53,966 nucleotides of DNA, from positions 1 through 53,966 of the forward strand of contig NZ_NPEV01000041.1 of assembly GCF_003258835.1 (NCBI RefSeq), written 5' to 3'. Positions 17,866 through 27,056 of this stretch are shown piece by piece. The stretch's first letter is position 1, and every line of letters begins with the position of its first letter. The position numbers and the translations under genes are program-made. Under the pieces are notes generated by a model. The model was not told where the DNA came from, did no database searches, and was given only the letters and a program-made list of their open reading frames with translations. The DNA is from Rhodobium orientis (GTDB lineage Bacteria > Pseudomonadota > Alphaproteobacteria > Rhizobiales > Rhodobiaceae).

Positions 17866-17881
17866 TGTCGGCTTTGCGACA
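17866..17881. promoter_or_regulatory. NifA upstream activator site 1, nifH/SIR2 region
   Basis: This is a perfect TGT-N10-ACA (TGTCGGCTTTGCGACA), 55-70 bases from the SIR2-operon promoter and about 200 bases from the nifH promoter. Degenerate TGTCGG copies follow at 17896 and 17923. Confidence 0.75.
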
Positions 17882-17957
17882 GGTCCCGCCAGGGCTGTCG
17901 GTTTTGTCGCACCTTGCCGGCGGTGTCGGCATCGTCGCAACGGTGTCGGGACGGCTC

Positions 17958-17973
17958 TGTCGGGTCTCCGACA
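17958..17973. promoter_or_regulatory. NifA upstream activator site 2, nifH/SIR2 region
   Basis: This is a perfect TGT-N10-ACA (TGTCGGGTCTCCGACA), about 110 bases upstream of the nifH -24 box. Confidence 0.8.
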
Positions 17974-18052
17974 ATCGCGCCGCCCGAATGCCGGTTTTTG
18001 TTTGTGTTGCAACCAATGACGTGCGCGGCGCCGAATATGAAAAAACATTTAA

Positions 18053-19063
<1,011 letters not shown>

Positions 19064-19081
19064 CGCCACACACGGACGGGA

Positions 19082-19109
19082 GGGGAAGGCGTCGCCGCGC
19101 CTTCGCCCC
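19082..19109 (+). promoter_or_regulatory. mRNA stem-loop between nifH and nifD
   Basis: GGGGAAGGCG (19082-19091) can pair with CGCCTT..CCCC (19098-19109) with a two-base bulge and a six-base loop. Hairpins in this position are often credited with stabilising nifH mRNA so that NifH outnumbers NifDK. There is no T-run, so it is not a simple terminator. Confidence 0.55.
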
Positions 19110-19136
19110 GGTCTCCGGTGAATTGGAGAAACACCA

Positions 19137-20609
19137 ATGTCGACAATGACCAAGCAAGAGACCGAAGACCTCATCCAGGAGGTTCTCGAGGTCTATCCCG
19201 AAAAAGCCGCCAAGGACCGCGCCAAGCACCTGACGGCGAACGACCAGGCGGTCGATAAATCGTCCAAGTGCATCACCTCGAACCGCAAGTCGCTGCCGGG
19301 CGTGATGACGATCCGCGGCTGCGCCTATGCCGGCTCGCGCGGCGTGGTGTGGGGTCCGGTCAAGGACATGATCCACATCTCGCACGGTCCGGTCGGCTGC
19401 GGCCAGTACTCGCGCGCCGGACGCCGCAACTACTATGTGGGCACGACGGGCGTGAACACCTTCACGACGATGAACTTCACCTCCGACTTCCAGGAGAAGG
19501 ACATCGTCTTCGGCGGCGACAAGAAGCTGGCCAAGATCATCGACGAGATCGAGATGCTGTTCCCGCTGAACAAGGGCATCACGGTGCAGTCGGAATGCCC
19601 GATCGGCCTCATTGGCGACGACATCGAGGCGGTCTCCAAGACCAAGGCCGAAGAGCATGGCAAGACCATGGTCCCGGTCCGCTGCGAGGGCTTTCGCGGT
19701 GTCTCCCAGTCGCTCGGCCACCACATCGCCAACGACTCGATCCGCGACTGGGTGTTCCCGAAGTCGGAAGGCAAGGCGTTCGAGGCGACCCCCTACGACG
19801 TCACCATCATCGGCGACTACAACATTGGCGGCGACGCCTGGTCCTCGCGCATCCTGCTTGAGGAGATGGGCCTCAGGGTCATCGCCCAGTGGTCCGGCGA
19901 CGGCACGCTTGCCGAGATGGAAAACACCCCGAAGGCCAAGCTCAACCTTCTGCACTGCTATCGCTCGATGAACTACATCTCGCGGTACATGGAAGAAAAG
20001 CACGGCATTCCGTGGATGGAATACAACTTCTTCGGCCCGACCAAGATCGAGGAAGCCCTGCGCAAGATTGCCGAGCGCTTTGACGACAAGATCAAGGAAG
20101 GCGCGGAGCGGGTCATCGAGAAGTATCGTCCCGAATGGCAGGCGATCGTCGACAAGTACCGCCCGCGCCTCGAAGGCAAGCGCGTCATGCTCTATGTCGG
20201 CGGCCTTCGTCCGCGCCACATCATCGGCGCCTACGAGGATCTCGGCATGGAAGTCGTCGGCACCGGCTACGAGTTCGCCCACAACGACGACTACGACCGC
20301 ACCATCAAGGAGATGGGCAACGCGACGCTGATCTACGACGACGTCACCGGCTACGAGTTCGAGGAATTCGTCAAGCGGGTGAAGCCCGACCTGATCGGCT
20401 CCGGCATCAAGGAAAAGTACATCTTCCAGAAGATGGGCATTCCGTTCCGGCAGATGCATTCCTGGGATTATTCGGGCCCCTATCACGGCTATGACGGCTT
20501 CGCCATCTTCGCCCGCGATATGGACATGACCCTGAACAATCCGTGCTGGGATGCGATCACGCCGCCGTGGAAGCGCGGCAGCGCGGACGTCGCGGAAGCG
20601 GCCGAGTAA
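19137..20609 (+). CDS. nifD: Nitrogenase MoFe protein alpha subunit NifD
   Basis: NifD holds FeMo-co and half of the P-cluster. The 490-residue product carries the P-cluster cysteines (in [16 protein letters not shown] and [11 protein letters not shown]), the FeMo-co cysteine ([10 protein letters not shown]) and the FeMo-co histidine ([14 protein letters not shown]). The start at 19137 follows GGAGAAACACCA. The sequence is a standard molybdenum nitrogenase rather than a vanadium or iron-only one. Confidence 0.99.
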   Translation: MSTMTKQETEDLIQEVLEVYPEKAAKDRAKHLTANDQAVDKSSKCITSNRKSLPGVMTIRGCAYAGSRGVVWGPVKDMIHISHGPVGCGQYSRAGRRNYYVGTTGVNTFTTMNFTSDFQEKDIVFGGDKKLAKIIDEIEMLFPLNKGITVQSECPIGLIGDDIEAVSKTKAEEHGKTMVPVRCEGFRGVSQSLGHHIANDSIRDWVFPKSEGKAFEATPYDVTIIGDYNIGGDAWSSRILLEEMGLRVIAQWSGDGTLAEMENTPKAKLNLLHCYRSMNYISRYMEEKHGIPWMEYNFFGPTKIEEALRKIAERFDDKIKEGAERVIEKYRPEWQAIVDKYRPRLEGKRVMLYVGGLRPRHIIGAYEDLGMEVVGTGYEFAHNDDYDRTIKEMGNATLIYDDVTGYEFEEFVKRVKPDLIGSGIKEKYIFQKMGIPFRQMHSWDYSGPYHGYDGFAIFARDMDMTLNNPCWDAITPPWKRGSADVAEAAE

Positions 20610-20673
20610 AGCACCGACAGTTTTACCCAAACACTTCGCTTGTTCACGGATTGGTGGCGCGAAGGAGGACGAG

Positions 20674-22245
20674 ATGAGCCAGACAGTCGATAAAATCAAG
20701 CCCAGTTACCCGCTGTTCCGGGACGACGACTACAAGAAGTCGCTGACCGACAAGCAGGAGCTGTTCGAGGAAAAGGTCGAGCAGGGAAAGATCGAGGAGA
20801 TCTTCCAGTGGACGACCACCGAGGAATACAAGGACCTCAACTTCTCCCGTGAGGCCCTGACCATCAATCCGGCCAAGGCCTGCCAGCCGCTCGGCGCGGT
20901 GCTGTGCTCGCTCGGCTTTGAAAAGACCCTGCCGTATGTGCATGGCAGCCAGGGGTGCGTCGCCTATTTCCGCACCTACTTCAACCGCCACTTCAAGGAG
21001 CCGATCGCCTGCGTGTCCGACTCCATGATCGAGGACGCGGCGGTGTTCGGCGGCCAGAAGAACATGTTCGACGGCCTGAAGAACGCCAAGGCGCTCTACA
21101 AGCCGGAAATGATCATGGTCTCGACCACCTGCATGGCCGAGGTCATCGGTGACGACCTCAACGCCTTCATCGGCAACGCCAAGAAGGAAGGCCATATCGA
21201 GGAAGACTTCCCGACCCCGTTCGCGCACACGCCGAGCTTCGTCGGCTCGCACACGACCGGCTGGGACAACATGTTCGAGGGGACGATCCGCTACTTCACC
21301 CTCAACAAGATGGACGACAAGGAAGTCGGCTCGAACGGCAAGATCAACATCGTGCCGGGCTTCGAGACCTATCTCGGCAACTACCGGGTGATGCACCGCT
21401 ACATGCAGGAGATGGGTGTCTCCTACTCGTTCCTGTGCGATCCGACCGAGGTGCTCGACACGCCGGCCGACGGCGAATACCGGATGTATGCCGGCGGCAC
21501 CAAGCGGGAAGAGGTCGAGGACGCGCCGAACGCCATCGACACGCTGCTGCTGCAGCCCTGGCAGCTCGTCAAGACGCGCAAATACACCAAGGCGACCTGG
21601 ACCCACGAGACCCCGGCCATCGACATCCCGATGGGCCTTGCCGGCACCGATGCGTTCCTGATGAAGGTCTCGGAGCTGACCGGCAAGCCGATCCCGGCCT
21701 CCATCGAGACCGAGCGCGGCCGCCTCGTCGACATGATGACGGACAGCCACGCCTGGCTGCACGGCAAGAAGTACGCCCTTTGGGGCGATGCCGACTTCGT
21801 CATGGGGCTTACCAAGTTCCTCCTGGAGCTCGGCGCGGAGCCGCGTCACATCGTCTGCCACCACGCCAACAAGCGCTGGAAGAAGGCGATGGACAAGATC
21901 CTCGAGGACAGCCCCTACGGCAAGGACTGCGAAGTCCATACCGGCAAGGACCTGTGGCACATGCGCTCGCTGGTCTTCACCGACAGGCCGGACTTCATGA
22001 TCGGCAATTCCTACGGCAAGTTCATCGAGCGTGACACCCGCTACAAGGGCGAGGAGTTCCAGGTGCCGCTGATCCGGATCGGCTTCCCGATCTTCGACCG
22101 GCACCACCTGCACCGCTCCACCACCCTCGGCTACGAGGGCGCCATGACCATCCTGACGACCCTCGTCAACGGTGTCCTGGAGCAGCTCGACAAGGAAACC
22201 ATGGGCATGGGGACGACGGACTACAACTACGACCTGGTCCGCTAA
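20674..22245 (+). CDS. nifK: Nitrogenase MoFe protein beta subunit NifK
   Basis: NifK forms the alpha2beta2 MoFe protein with NifD and supplies the other P-cluster ligands, visible in KACQPLGA, HGSQGCVAYF and TTCMAEVIGDD. The 523-residue product has the N-terminal arm (about 60 residues) typical of proteobacterial NifK. GAAGGAGGA immediately precedes the ATG at 20674; the open frame continues upstream to 20551 but would overlap nifD and is rejected. Confidence 0.99.
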   Translation: MSQTVDKIKPSYPLFRDDDYKKSLTDKQELFEEKVEQGKIEEIFQWTTTEEYKDLNFSREALTINPAKACQPLGAVLCSLGFEKTLPYVHGSQGCVAYFRTYFNRHFKEPIACVSDSMIEDAAVFGGQKNMFDGLKNAKALYKPEMIMVSTTCMAEVIGDDLNAFIGNAKKEGHIEEDFPTPFAHTPSFVGSHTTGWDNMFEGTIRYFTLNKMDDKEVGSNGKINIVPGFETYLGNYRVMHRYMQEMGVSYSFLCDPTEVLDTPADGEYRMYAGGTKREEVEDAPNAIDTLLLQPWQLVKTRKYTKATWTHETPAIDIPMGLAGTDAFLMKVSELTGKPIPASIETERGRLVDMMTDSHAWLHGKKYALWGDADFVMGLTKFLLELGAEPRHIVCHHANKRWKKAMDKILEDSPYGKDCEVHTGKDLWHMRSLVFTDRPDFMIGNSYGKFIERDTRYKGEEFQVPLIRIGFPIFDRHHLHRSTTLGYEGAMTILTTLVNGVLEQLDKETMGMGTTDYNYDLVR

Positions 22246-22275
22246 ACCCGTCGCCGCGTTTCAGGCTTTCTCCGC

Positions 22276-22305
22276 CTGCCGTCCCGGTTCCCGCCGGGGC
22301 GGCAG
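22276..22305 (+). promoter_or_regulatory. GC-rich stem-loop between nifK and nifT
   Basis: CTGCCGTCCCGG pairs with CCGGGGCGGCAG through 12 positions (one G-U) around a six-base loop. No T-run follows, so it may partly end or stabilise the nifHDK message rather than stop transcription fully. Confidence 0.55.
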
Positions 22306-22344
22306 ATCCGGGGGAAGCCCGAGGCGTTTTTTGAGGAGGCGTTC

Positions 22345-22557
22345 ATGCCCAACGTAATGCTGAGACGAAGCGACGACGGACAGCTCCTGTTCTACGTCGC
22401 CAAGAAAGACCTGGAGGAAACGGTGGTTTCGGTGGAAACCGACACCGACGACGCCTGGGGCGGCACCATCGAGCTGTCGGACGGGTCGAGATATTTCATC
22501 GAACCGATCAGCCCGCGGCCCGACTTTCCAACCACCTTGCGCTTCAACCGCGCCTGA
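22345..22557 (+). CDS. nifT: NifT/FixU family protein
   Basis: This 70-residue protein matches NifT in length and in the pattern MPNVMLRR...LLFYVAKKDLEE, WGGTIELSDG and YFIEPI. NifT follows nifK in many diazotrophs; its role is not established. A strong ribosome binding site (GAGGAGG) precedes it. It is 23 bases upstream of a small ferredoxin gene. Confidence 0.95.
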   Translation: MPNVMLRRSDDGQLLFYVAKKDLEETVVSVETDTDDAWGGTIELSDGSRYFIEPISPRPDFPTTLRFNRA

Positions 22558-22580
22558 CCCCAGTTGAGGGAGTTCCGATC

Positions 22581-22775
22581 ATGGCCATGATGATTGTTGC
22601 CGACGTGTGCACCGCCTGCGGCGATTGCGAACCCGATTGCCCGACCAGCGCGATTTTCCCGCGCAAGGGCGTTTACGCCATCGACGCCGAAAAATGCACC
22701 GAATGCGAGGGCGAGCACGACAACCCGCGCTGCCTGGAGCTGTGCATGGAAGACGACTGCATCGTCCCGGCGTAA
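22581..22775 (+). CDS. Small 2[4Fe-4S] ferredoxin in the nifHDKT operon
   Basis: This 64-residue ferredoxin has CTACGDCEPDCP and a second cluster CTECEGEHDNPRCLELC with the extended spacing found in nif-linked ferredoxins (compare the protein at 11223). It is a plausible direct donor to NifH or a participant in cofactor synthesis. A shorter start at the second or third Met (22587 or 22590) is possible but does not affect the clusters. Confidence 0.88.
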   Translation: MAMMIVADVCTACGDCEPDCPTSAIFPRKGVYAIDAEKCTECEGEHDNPRCLELCMEDDCIVPA

Positions 22776-22924
22776 CACTGCTCGACGGAGGGAACCGGGG
22801 GGACGACGGCACGGCAGGCGGACAGTCATGTTCCGGCTCGCCGTGCCGCGACCACCGGTCCGGTTTCCTCAGCCTGCGTTCCATACGATCCTTATCCCCT
22901 CTTCGTGCCAAGGAGACGCGGCCG

Positions 22925-23629
22925 ATGTCCGACGCCCCGCTATCCCGCGAACTCGCCCTGCGCATCGGCCTTGCCGCGCGCAGCCTTCCCGGCATCGATG
23001 CGGGGACGCTGATCGGCATCGTCGTCGACGCGGTCGGCCTGCCGCTGACGGCCGACAAGCTCAACAATCTCGGCATGAAGGCGTTCCGCCAGGCCGGCGG
23101 CGAGACGCTTCTGCCGGTCGCCGCCGACGACCTAAAGGCGGCGCTGTCGTTCCTGCGCGGCAAGGACCTGCCCGAGGACGAGGCAACGCCCGCGATCGCG
23201 CCTTATGCGGACGGCGACATGCCCGGCTCGCTGCGGGTCGCCTGCGCCTCCAACCGGGGCGAGGATCTCGACGGCCATTTCGGCTCCTGCACCCGGTTCC
23301 TCGTCTACCAGGTCTCGCCGGAGGAGGTTCGCCTGATCGACATCCGCGCGACCGATGGGGGCACCGATGCCGAGGACAAGAACACCTGGCGCACCGAGCT
23401 GATTTCCGACTGCCAGGTGCTGCATGTGGTCTCCATCGGCGGACCGGCAGCGGCCAAAGTGGTGCGCGCCAACATCCATCCGGTGAAGCATGCGGCCGGC
23501 GCCAAGGCGCGCGACGTGGTCGCCGACCTGCAGAAGGTGCTCGCCGGCACGCCGCCGCCCTGGCTGGCGCGGGCGATGGGCCGGGAAGCGACCACTCTCG
23601 ATCCGTTCCGCGAGGCGGCCGAGCAATGA
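22925..23629 (+). CDS. nifY: NifY/NafY-like dinitrogenase cofactor-binding protein
   Basis: The 234-residue product has two parts: an N-terminal helical domain (about 1-95, LSRELALRIGLAARSLPG...) like that of NafY/NifY, and a C-terminal NifX/NifB-C-type domain (about 105-215) with the cofactor-associated segment DGHFGSCTRFLVYQV. NifY/NafY bind FeMo-co or apo-MoFe protein during maturation. AAGGAG lies upstream. The stop overlaps the next start (ATGA). I use nifY from its position after nifK-nifT; nafY is equally defensible. Confidence 0.82.
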   Translation: MSDAPLSRELALRIGLAARSLPGIDAGTLIGIVVDAVGLPLTADKLNNLGMKAFRQAGGETLLPVAADDLKAALSFLRGKDLPEDEATPAIAPYADGDMPGSLRVACASNRGEDLDGHFGSCTRFLVYQVSPEEVRLIDIRATDGGTDAEDKNTWRTELISDCQVLHVVSIGGPAAAKVVRANIHPVKHAAGAKARDVVADLQKVLAGTPPPWLARAMGREATTLDPFREAAEQ

Positions 23630-23898
23630 TCGCCGACGCCGAGATCGATGCGATCGCCTCCGTCGTCGCCGAGGAGGGGCCGGGGGACGCGACCGTTGCC
23701 TCCCTGCGCCAACGCTGGCCGGACCACCACTTCACCTTCTGCTCCGACGACGACGTCAACGCCGCCCGGCCGGTGCGCGAGGCCGACGGCTTCAACCTTT
23801 ATCTCGTCACCGGCAGCGGAGGCTGCATCTCGTTCACCAGCAGCCCGGAAAGCGCGACCGGGCTCGTGATCGCGGAAGTCGAGGAATGGGACAGTTAG
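23626..23898 (+). CDS. Small conserved nif-cluster protein (probably DUF6129 family)
   Basis: This 90-residue acidic protein contains RWPDHHFTFCSDDDVNAARPV and a glycine-rich turn (TGSGGCISFTSSPESA). I recall small proteins of this kind, annotated DUF6129, after nifY-like genes in diazotrophs, but the family name is from memory. It is translationally coupled to the NifY-like gene and followed closely by another conserved unknown. No function is proposed. Confidence 0.7.
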   Translation: MIADAEIDAIASVVAEEGPGDATVASLRQRWPDHHFTFCSDDDVNAARPVREADGFNLYLVTGSGGCISFTSSPESATGLVIAEVEEWDS

Positions 23899-23912
23899 GA
23901 CAAAGGTTTGGG

Positions 23913-24863
23913 ATGATCGATCTGGAGCCGTCCGAAGTCTATCTCGACGATCTGTGCGGTACGACGCCGCCGGATCCCGACCATGCCGGCCTGATGGCAG
24001 GCGTCGTCCAGCTTCTTCCCGATCTCAACTTCCACCTGGCGCTGACCCGCACCGGCTGGCACCGCATCGGCGGCGTTGTCGACGAGGACGGCGACCGGAT
24101 CGCCTTCAATCTGAGGCAATGGGCCGAGACCGAGTGCGAGCACGACATGTTTGCGCTCTATGAGCGCTTTGCCGATGCCGGCTATCTCACCACCCGTTAC
24201 GACGGGCGGACCCACTATTTCGTCGCGCCGATGGGCGACCGGGCGCCGAACTTCGTCCAGCTCGAGGTCGAGGAGATCGTCGAGGTGGTCGACCGGCCGC
24301 TGTTCGTCGACGACGAGGTGCCGGACGACATCGAGGACCTGCTCGACCCGCCGGGCGCCTTCGGCGCCAGGCTGGAGCCGATGGTGCTGGCGCCGTCGCG
24401 CTACATCTTCCGGGCGATCACGGACGTTGCCGATCTCGTCGCCGAACACGTCACTTCGGGCGGCTCGGACCTTCGCTACATCCGCTTCCTGGAGGAGTGG
24501 GACCGCTCCAGCGCCGGCAATACGACGCGGTTCTGCGACCACTTCGTGCTGCGCCTCTTACCGTTCCAGGATCGCTTCGGCGAGCAGAAGGTGGAGGCGA
24601 CGCCGCTGCCGATCGACACGCTCACAATCCCCAAGGAGGGCATCGGCACCCTCAGCGGCCGGCCGCTCGCCGACTACCTGACCGACTACGACAAGACGGC
24701 CGGGTTCCCGATGGCCTGGTATTTCGCGATGGTGCTCCTGAAGAAGGCCCTGACCGCGATCCCGCCGGCGGTCTTTACCGACGTGAAGCACAACTACCGC
24801 TACCTGCCGGAATGCGATATCGCCGTCCTGGAAGGCTGGATGCACAAGCCCTACAGCTTTTGA
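23913..24863 (+). CDS. Conserved nif-operon protein of unknown function (316 aa)
   Basis: I do not recognise this family. The 316-residue protein is soluble, acidic in its first half (EVPDDIEDLLDPP), rich in aromatic residues toward the end (YFAMVLLKKAL, HNYRYLPECDIAVLEGWMHK), and has no obvious cofactor motif or membrane segment. The start at 23913 gives tight spacing (14 bases) from the previous gene. Codon use matches its neighbours, so it appears native to the nif operon. The ccdAB pair with its own promoter follows. Confidence 0.75.
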   Translation: MIDLEPSEVYLDDLCGTTPPDPDHAGLMAGVVQLLPDLNFHLALTRTGWHRIGGVVDEDGDRIAFNLRQWAETECEHDMFALYERFADAGYLTTRYDGRTHYFVAPMGDRAPNFVQLEVEEIVEVVDRPLFVDDEVPDDIEDLLDPPGAFGARLEPMVLAPSRYIFRAITDVADLVAEHVTSGGSDLRYIRFLEEWDRSSAGNTTRFCDHFVLRLLPFQDRFGEQKVEATPLPIDTLTIPKEGIGTLSGRPLADYLTDYDKTAGFPMAWYFAMVLLKKALTAIPPAVFTDVKHNYRYLPECDIAVLEGWMHKPYSF

Positions 24864-24901
24864 GCGACGGCGGAAGTGAGGTAAATCAGGCGATCCGAGA
24901 A

Positions 24902-24930
24902 TTGACGCGCAAGCAGTATACGCATATTAT
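24902..24930 (+). promoter_or_regulatory. Sigma-70 promoter of ccdAB
   Basis: TTGACG (24902-24907) and TATTAT (24925-24930) are separated by exactly 17 bases, a good housekeeping promoter. It would give the toxin-antitoxin pair expression independent of NifA. Confidence 0.75.
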
Positions 24931-24935
24931 ATGCG
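24921..24935. promoter_or_regulatory. CcdA operator (palindrome over the -10 box)
   Basis: CGCATATTATATGCG is a perfect 7-1-7 palindrome that covers the -10 element, as expected for an autorepressor site bound by CcdA or a CcdA-CcdB complex. Confidence 0.75.
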
Positions 24936-24959
24936 CATCAATTGTCTTGGATGCTGTCC

Positions 24960-25178
24960 ATGAAACGCGCCGCCAATCTCAGCATCGATGCCGCCCTCCT
25001 CGACGAGGCGAAGGGGCTTGGCATCATCCTGTCGCAGGTCCTGGAAAGTGCCCTGCGCGACGAGGTCCGCGAGGTTCGGGCCGAGCGCTGGCGGACCGAG
25101 AACCGTGCCGCGTTCGACAGCTATGCCGAGGCCGTGGAGCGCGACGGCGTCTTCAGCGACGGAATTAGAGGCTTCTAG
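24960..25178 (+). CDS. ccdA: CcdA family antitoxin
   Basis: This 72-residue protein follows the CcdA pattern: an N-terminal ribbon-helix-helix (AANLSIDAALLDEAKGLGI), then a C-terminal toxin-binding tail with W-RTEN, FDSYAEAVERDG and a final IRGF. CcdA neutralises CcdB and represses its own operon. I use the ATG at 24960 just before KRAANLS; another ATG lies nine bases upstream. Its last base overlaps the ccdB GTG start. The pair interrupts the nif operon between the unknown gene at 23913 and nifE. Confidence 0.9.
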   Translation: MKRAANLSIDAALLDEAKGLGIILSQVLESALRDEVREVRAERWRTENRAAFDSYAEAVERDGVFSDGIRGF

Positions 25179-25489
25179 TGCGCCAGTTTGACGTCTGCCG
25201 GAATCCCAATCCGGCGATGCGCGCTCGCGTCCCCTATCTCGTCATACTCCAATCGGACCTGCTCGATCCGCTAGCGACCGTCGTCGTTGCGCCGCTGCTT
25301 GCGGAGGGCGCATTCCGACCCGTGACCAAGCTACATCCGGTGTTTGAAGTCGAGGGTGAGCGCTTCATCCTGTCGACGGGCGAACTGGCCGGCGTTCCGC
25401 GCCGGGCCGTCGGCGAGAGGATCTCCTCGCTGGCCGGGGAGCGCGACGCGATCATTGCGGCCCTTGATCTCCTCTTCACTGGCATCTGA
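25178..25489 (+). CDS. ccdB: CcdB family toxin (DNA gyrase poison family)
   Basis: This 103-residue protein matches CcdB: RQFDVCRNPNPAMRARVPYLVILQSDLLD at the start, then LYP-type LHPVF, and the C-terminal segment ALDLLFTGI. F-plasmid CcdB ends FWGI, and its Trp99-Gly100 act in gyrase poisoning; here the Trp position is Thr, so gyrase toxicity may be weakened or altered. A GTG start overlaps the ccdA stop by one base. Confidence 0.88.
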   Translation: MRQFDVCRNPNPAMRARVPYLVILQSDLLDPLATVVVAPLLAEGAFRPVTKLHPVFEVEGERFILSTGELAGVPRRAVGERISSLAGERDAIIAALDLLFTGI

Positions 25490-25529
25490 TCCCGAAACGC
25501 CTGTGTTTACCGGACAAAGCCCCCGCCAT

Positions 25530-25545
25530 TGTCGGGTTTGCGACA
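25530..25545. promoter_or_regulatory. NifA upstream activator site, nifE
   Basis: This is a perfect TGT-N10-ACA (TGTCGGGTTTGCGACA), 45 bases upstream of the nifE -24 box. The spacing is shorter than at other promoters here. Confidence 0.72.
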
Positions 25546-25589
25546 CCGCTTCCATGCAAAAGATCGAATAAAATCAAGCCGCAACCAAC

Positions 25590-25605
25590 TGGCATGTCGC
25601 TTGCT
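25590..25605 (+). promoter_or_regulatory. Sigma-54 promoter for nifENX
   Basis: TGGCAT-GTCGC-TTGCT departs from consensus at one base. Transcription would start near 25616, about 30 bases before nifE. Confidence 0.85.
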
Positions 25606-25647
25606 GTTGTTTATTTGAGCGTTCCATGACAGCGGGGTTTGTGGCGG

Positions 25648-27051
25648 ATGAAACAAAAAGACATTGCGGAACTCCTCAACGAGCCCGCCTGCGAGCACAA
25701 CACCAAAGCGAAGTCCGGCTGCACGCGGCCGACGCCCGGCGGCGCATCCGGCGGCTGCTGCTTCGACGGCGCGCAGATCGCGCTGCTGCCGGTTGCCGAC
25801 GTCGCCCATATCGTCCATGGCTCGATCGCCTGCGCCGGCAACGCCTGGGACAATCGCGGCTCGAAATCCTCCGGCGCCAAGATCTACAAGCTCGGCCTGA
25901 CGACGGACCTCAGCGAACAGGACGTCATCATGGGGCGCGGCGAAAAGCGCCTGTTCCATTCCATCAAGCAGGCGATCGACAGCCAGGCCCCGGCCGCCGT
26001 CTTCGTCTACAACACCTGCATTCCGGCGCTGATCGGCGACGACATCGAGGCCATCTGCAAGGCGGCGACGGAAAAGTGGGGGACGCCGGTCGTCCCGGTC
26101 GATGCGGCCGGCTTCTACGGTACCAAGAACCTCGGCAACCGCATCGCCGGCGAGGCGATGGTCAAATACGTCATCGGCACCCGCGAGCCGGATCCGGTGG
26201 CCGAGCACCTTGAGCGCCCGGGCGTCACCGTCCACGACATCTCGCTGATCGGCGAATACAACATCGCCGGCGAGCTCTGGCACGTCACGCCGCTGTTCGA
26301 CGAACTCGGGATCAGGGTGCTCGGCTCGCTCTCCGGCGACACGCGGTTCCGCGAGGTGCAGACCATGCACCGGTCCGAAGTCAACATGATGGTCTGCGCC
26401 AAGGCGCTCATCAACGTCGCCCGCAAGCTCAAGGACCAGTACGGAACGCCCTGGTTCGAGGGCTCGTTCTACGGCGTGCGCGACATGAGCCAGGCGCTGC
26501 GCGACATCGCCGCCCTGATCGGCGACGACGATCTGACCGCCCGCACCGAGGCGTTGATCGCCCGCGAGGAAGCTCGTGTACATGAGGCGCTGAAGCCCTG
26601 GCGCAGCCGGCTCTCCGGCAAGAGGGCGCTGCTCTACACGGGCGGCGTCAAGGCGTGGTCCATCGTCTCGGCCTTGCAGGACCTCGGCATGGAGGTGGTC
26701 GCCACCTCGACCCGTAAGTCGACCGAAGACGACAAGGCGAAAATCCGCGAGCTGATGGGCGAGAACACGCGCATGCTCGACGAGAGCCAGGGCGCGCGCG
26801 CCCTCATCGACATGGTCCATGAGACCAATACCGACGTGCTCATTGCCGGTGGCCGCAACATGTATACCGCACTCAAGGCAAGGCTGCCGTTCCTGCACAT
26901 CAACCAGGAGCGCGAGCACCCTTATGCGGGCTATGAGGGCATGATCACCTTTGCCCGGCAACTCGCCCAGACCATCGAAAGCCCGATCTGGGAGGCGGTG
27001 CGCCGGCCGGCGCCCTGGAACGCGGCGGTCGCCGCGGCAGCAGCGGAGTAG
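25648..27051 (+). CDS. nifE: Nitrogenase cofactor scaffold protein NifE
   Basis: NifE pairs with NifN to form the scaffold on which NifB-co is converted to FeMo-co with Mo and homocitrate. The 467-residue NifD-like product starts [15 protein letters not shown] and has the expected cluster cysteines in [15 protein letters not shown] and [11 protein letters not shown], and the SYS-type segment [13 protein letters not shown] chose the ATG at 25648; a TTG nine bases upstream is also open. It has its own sigma-54 promoter after ccdAB. Confidence 0.97.
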   Translation: MKQKDIAELLNEPACEHNTKAKSGCTRPTPGGASGGCCFDGAQIALLPVADVAHIVHGSIACAGNAWDNRGSKSSGAKIYKLGLTTDLSEQDVIMGRGEKRLFHSIKQAIDSQAPAAVFVYNTCIPALIGDDIEAICKAATEKWGTPVVPVDAAGFYGTKNLGNRIAGEAMVKYVIGTREPDPVAEHLERPGVTVHDISLIGEYNIAGELWHVTPLFDELGIRVLGSLSGDTRFREVQTMHRSEVNMMVCAKALINVARKLKDQYGTPWFEGSFYGVRDMSQALRDIAALIGDDDLTARTEALIAREEARVHEALKPWRSRLSGKRALLYTGGVKAWSIVSALQDLGMEVVATSTRKSTEDDKAKIRELMGENTRMLDESQGARALIDMVHETNTDVLIAGGRNMYTALKARLPFLHINQEREHPYAGYEGMITFARQLAQTIESPIWEAVRRPAPWNAAVAAAAAE

Positions 27052-27056
27052 GGCGG

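Noticed and set aside
16896-17912. Longer SIR2-like protein starting at 17912
   Set aside because: The added residues cross the sigma-54 element and one NifA-type site; the GTG at 17747 has a ribosome site and family-like start.
19137-22245. Possibility of an alternative (V or Fe-only) nitrogenase
   Set aside because: No nifG/vnfG-type delta-subunit gene is present and NifD/NifK lengths and motifs are of the molybdenum type, with nifQ, nifENX and mod genes nearby.
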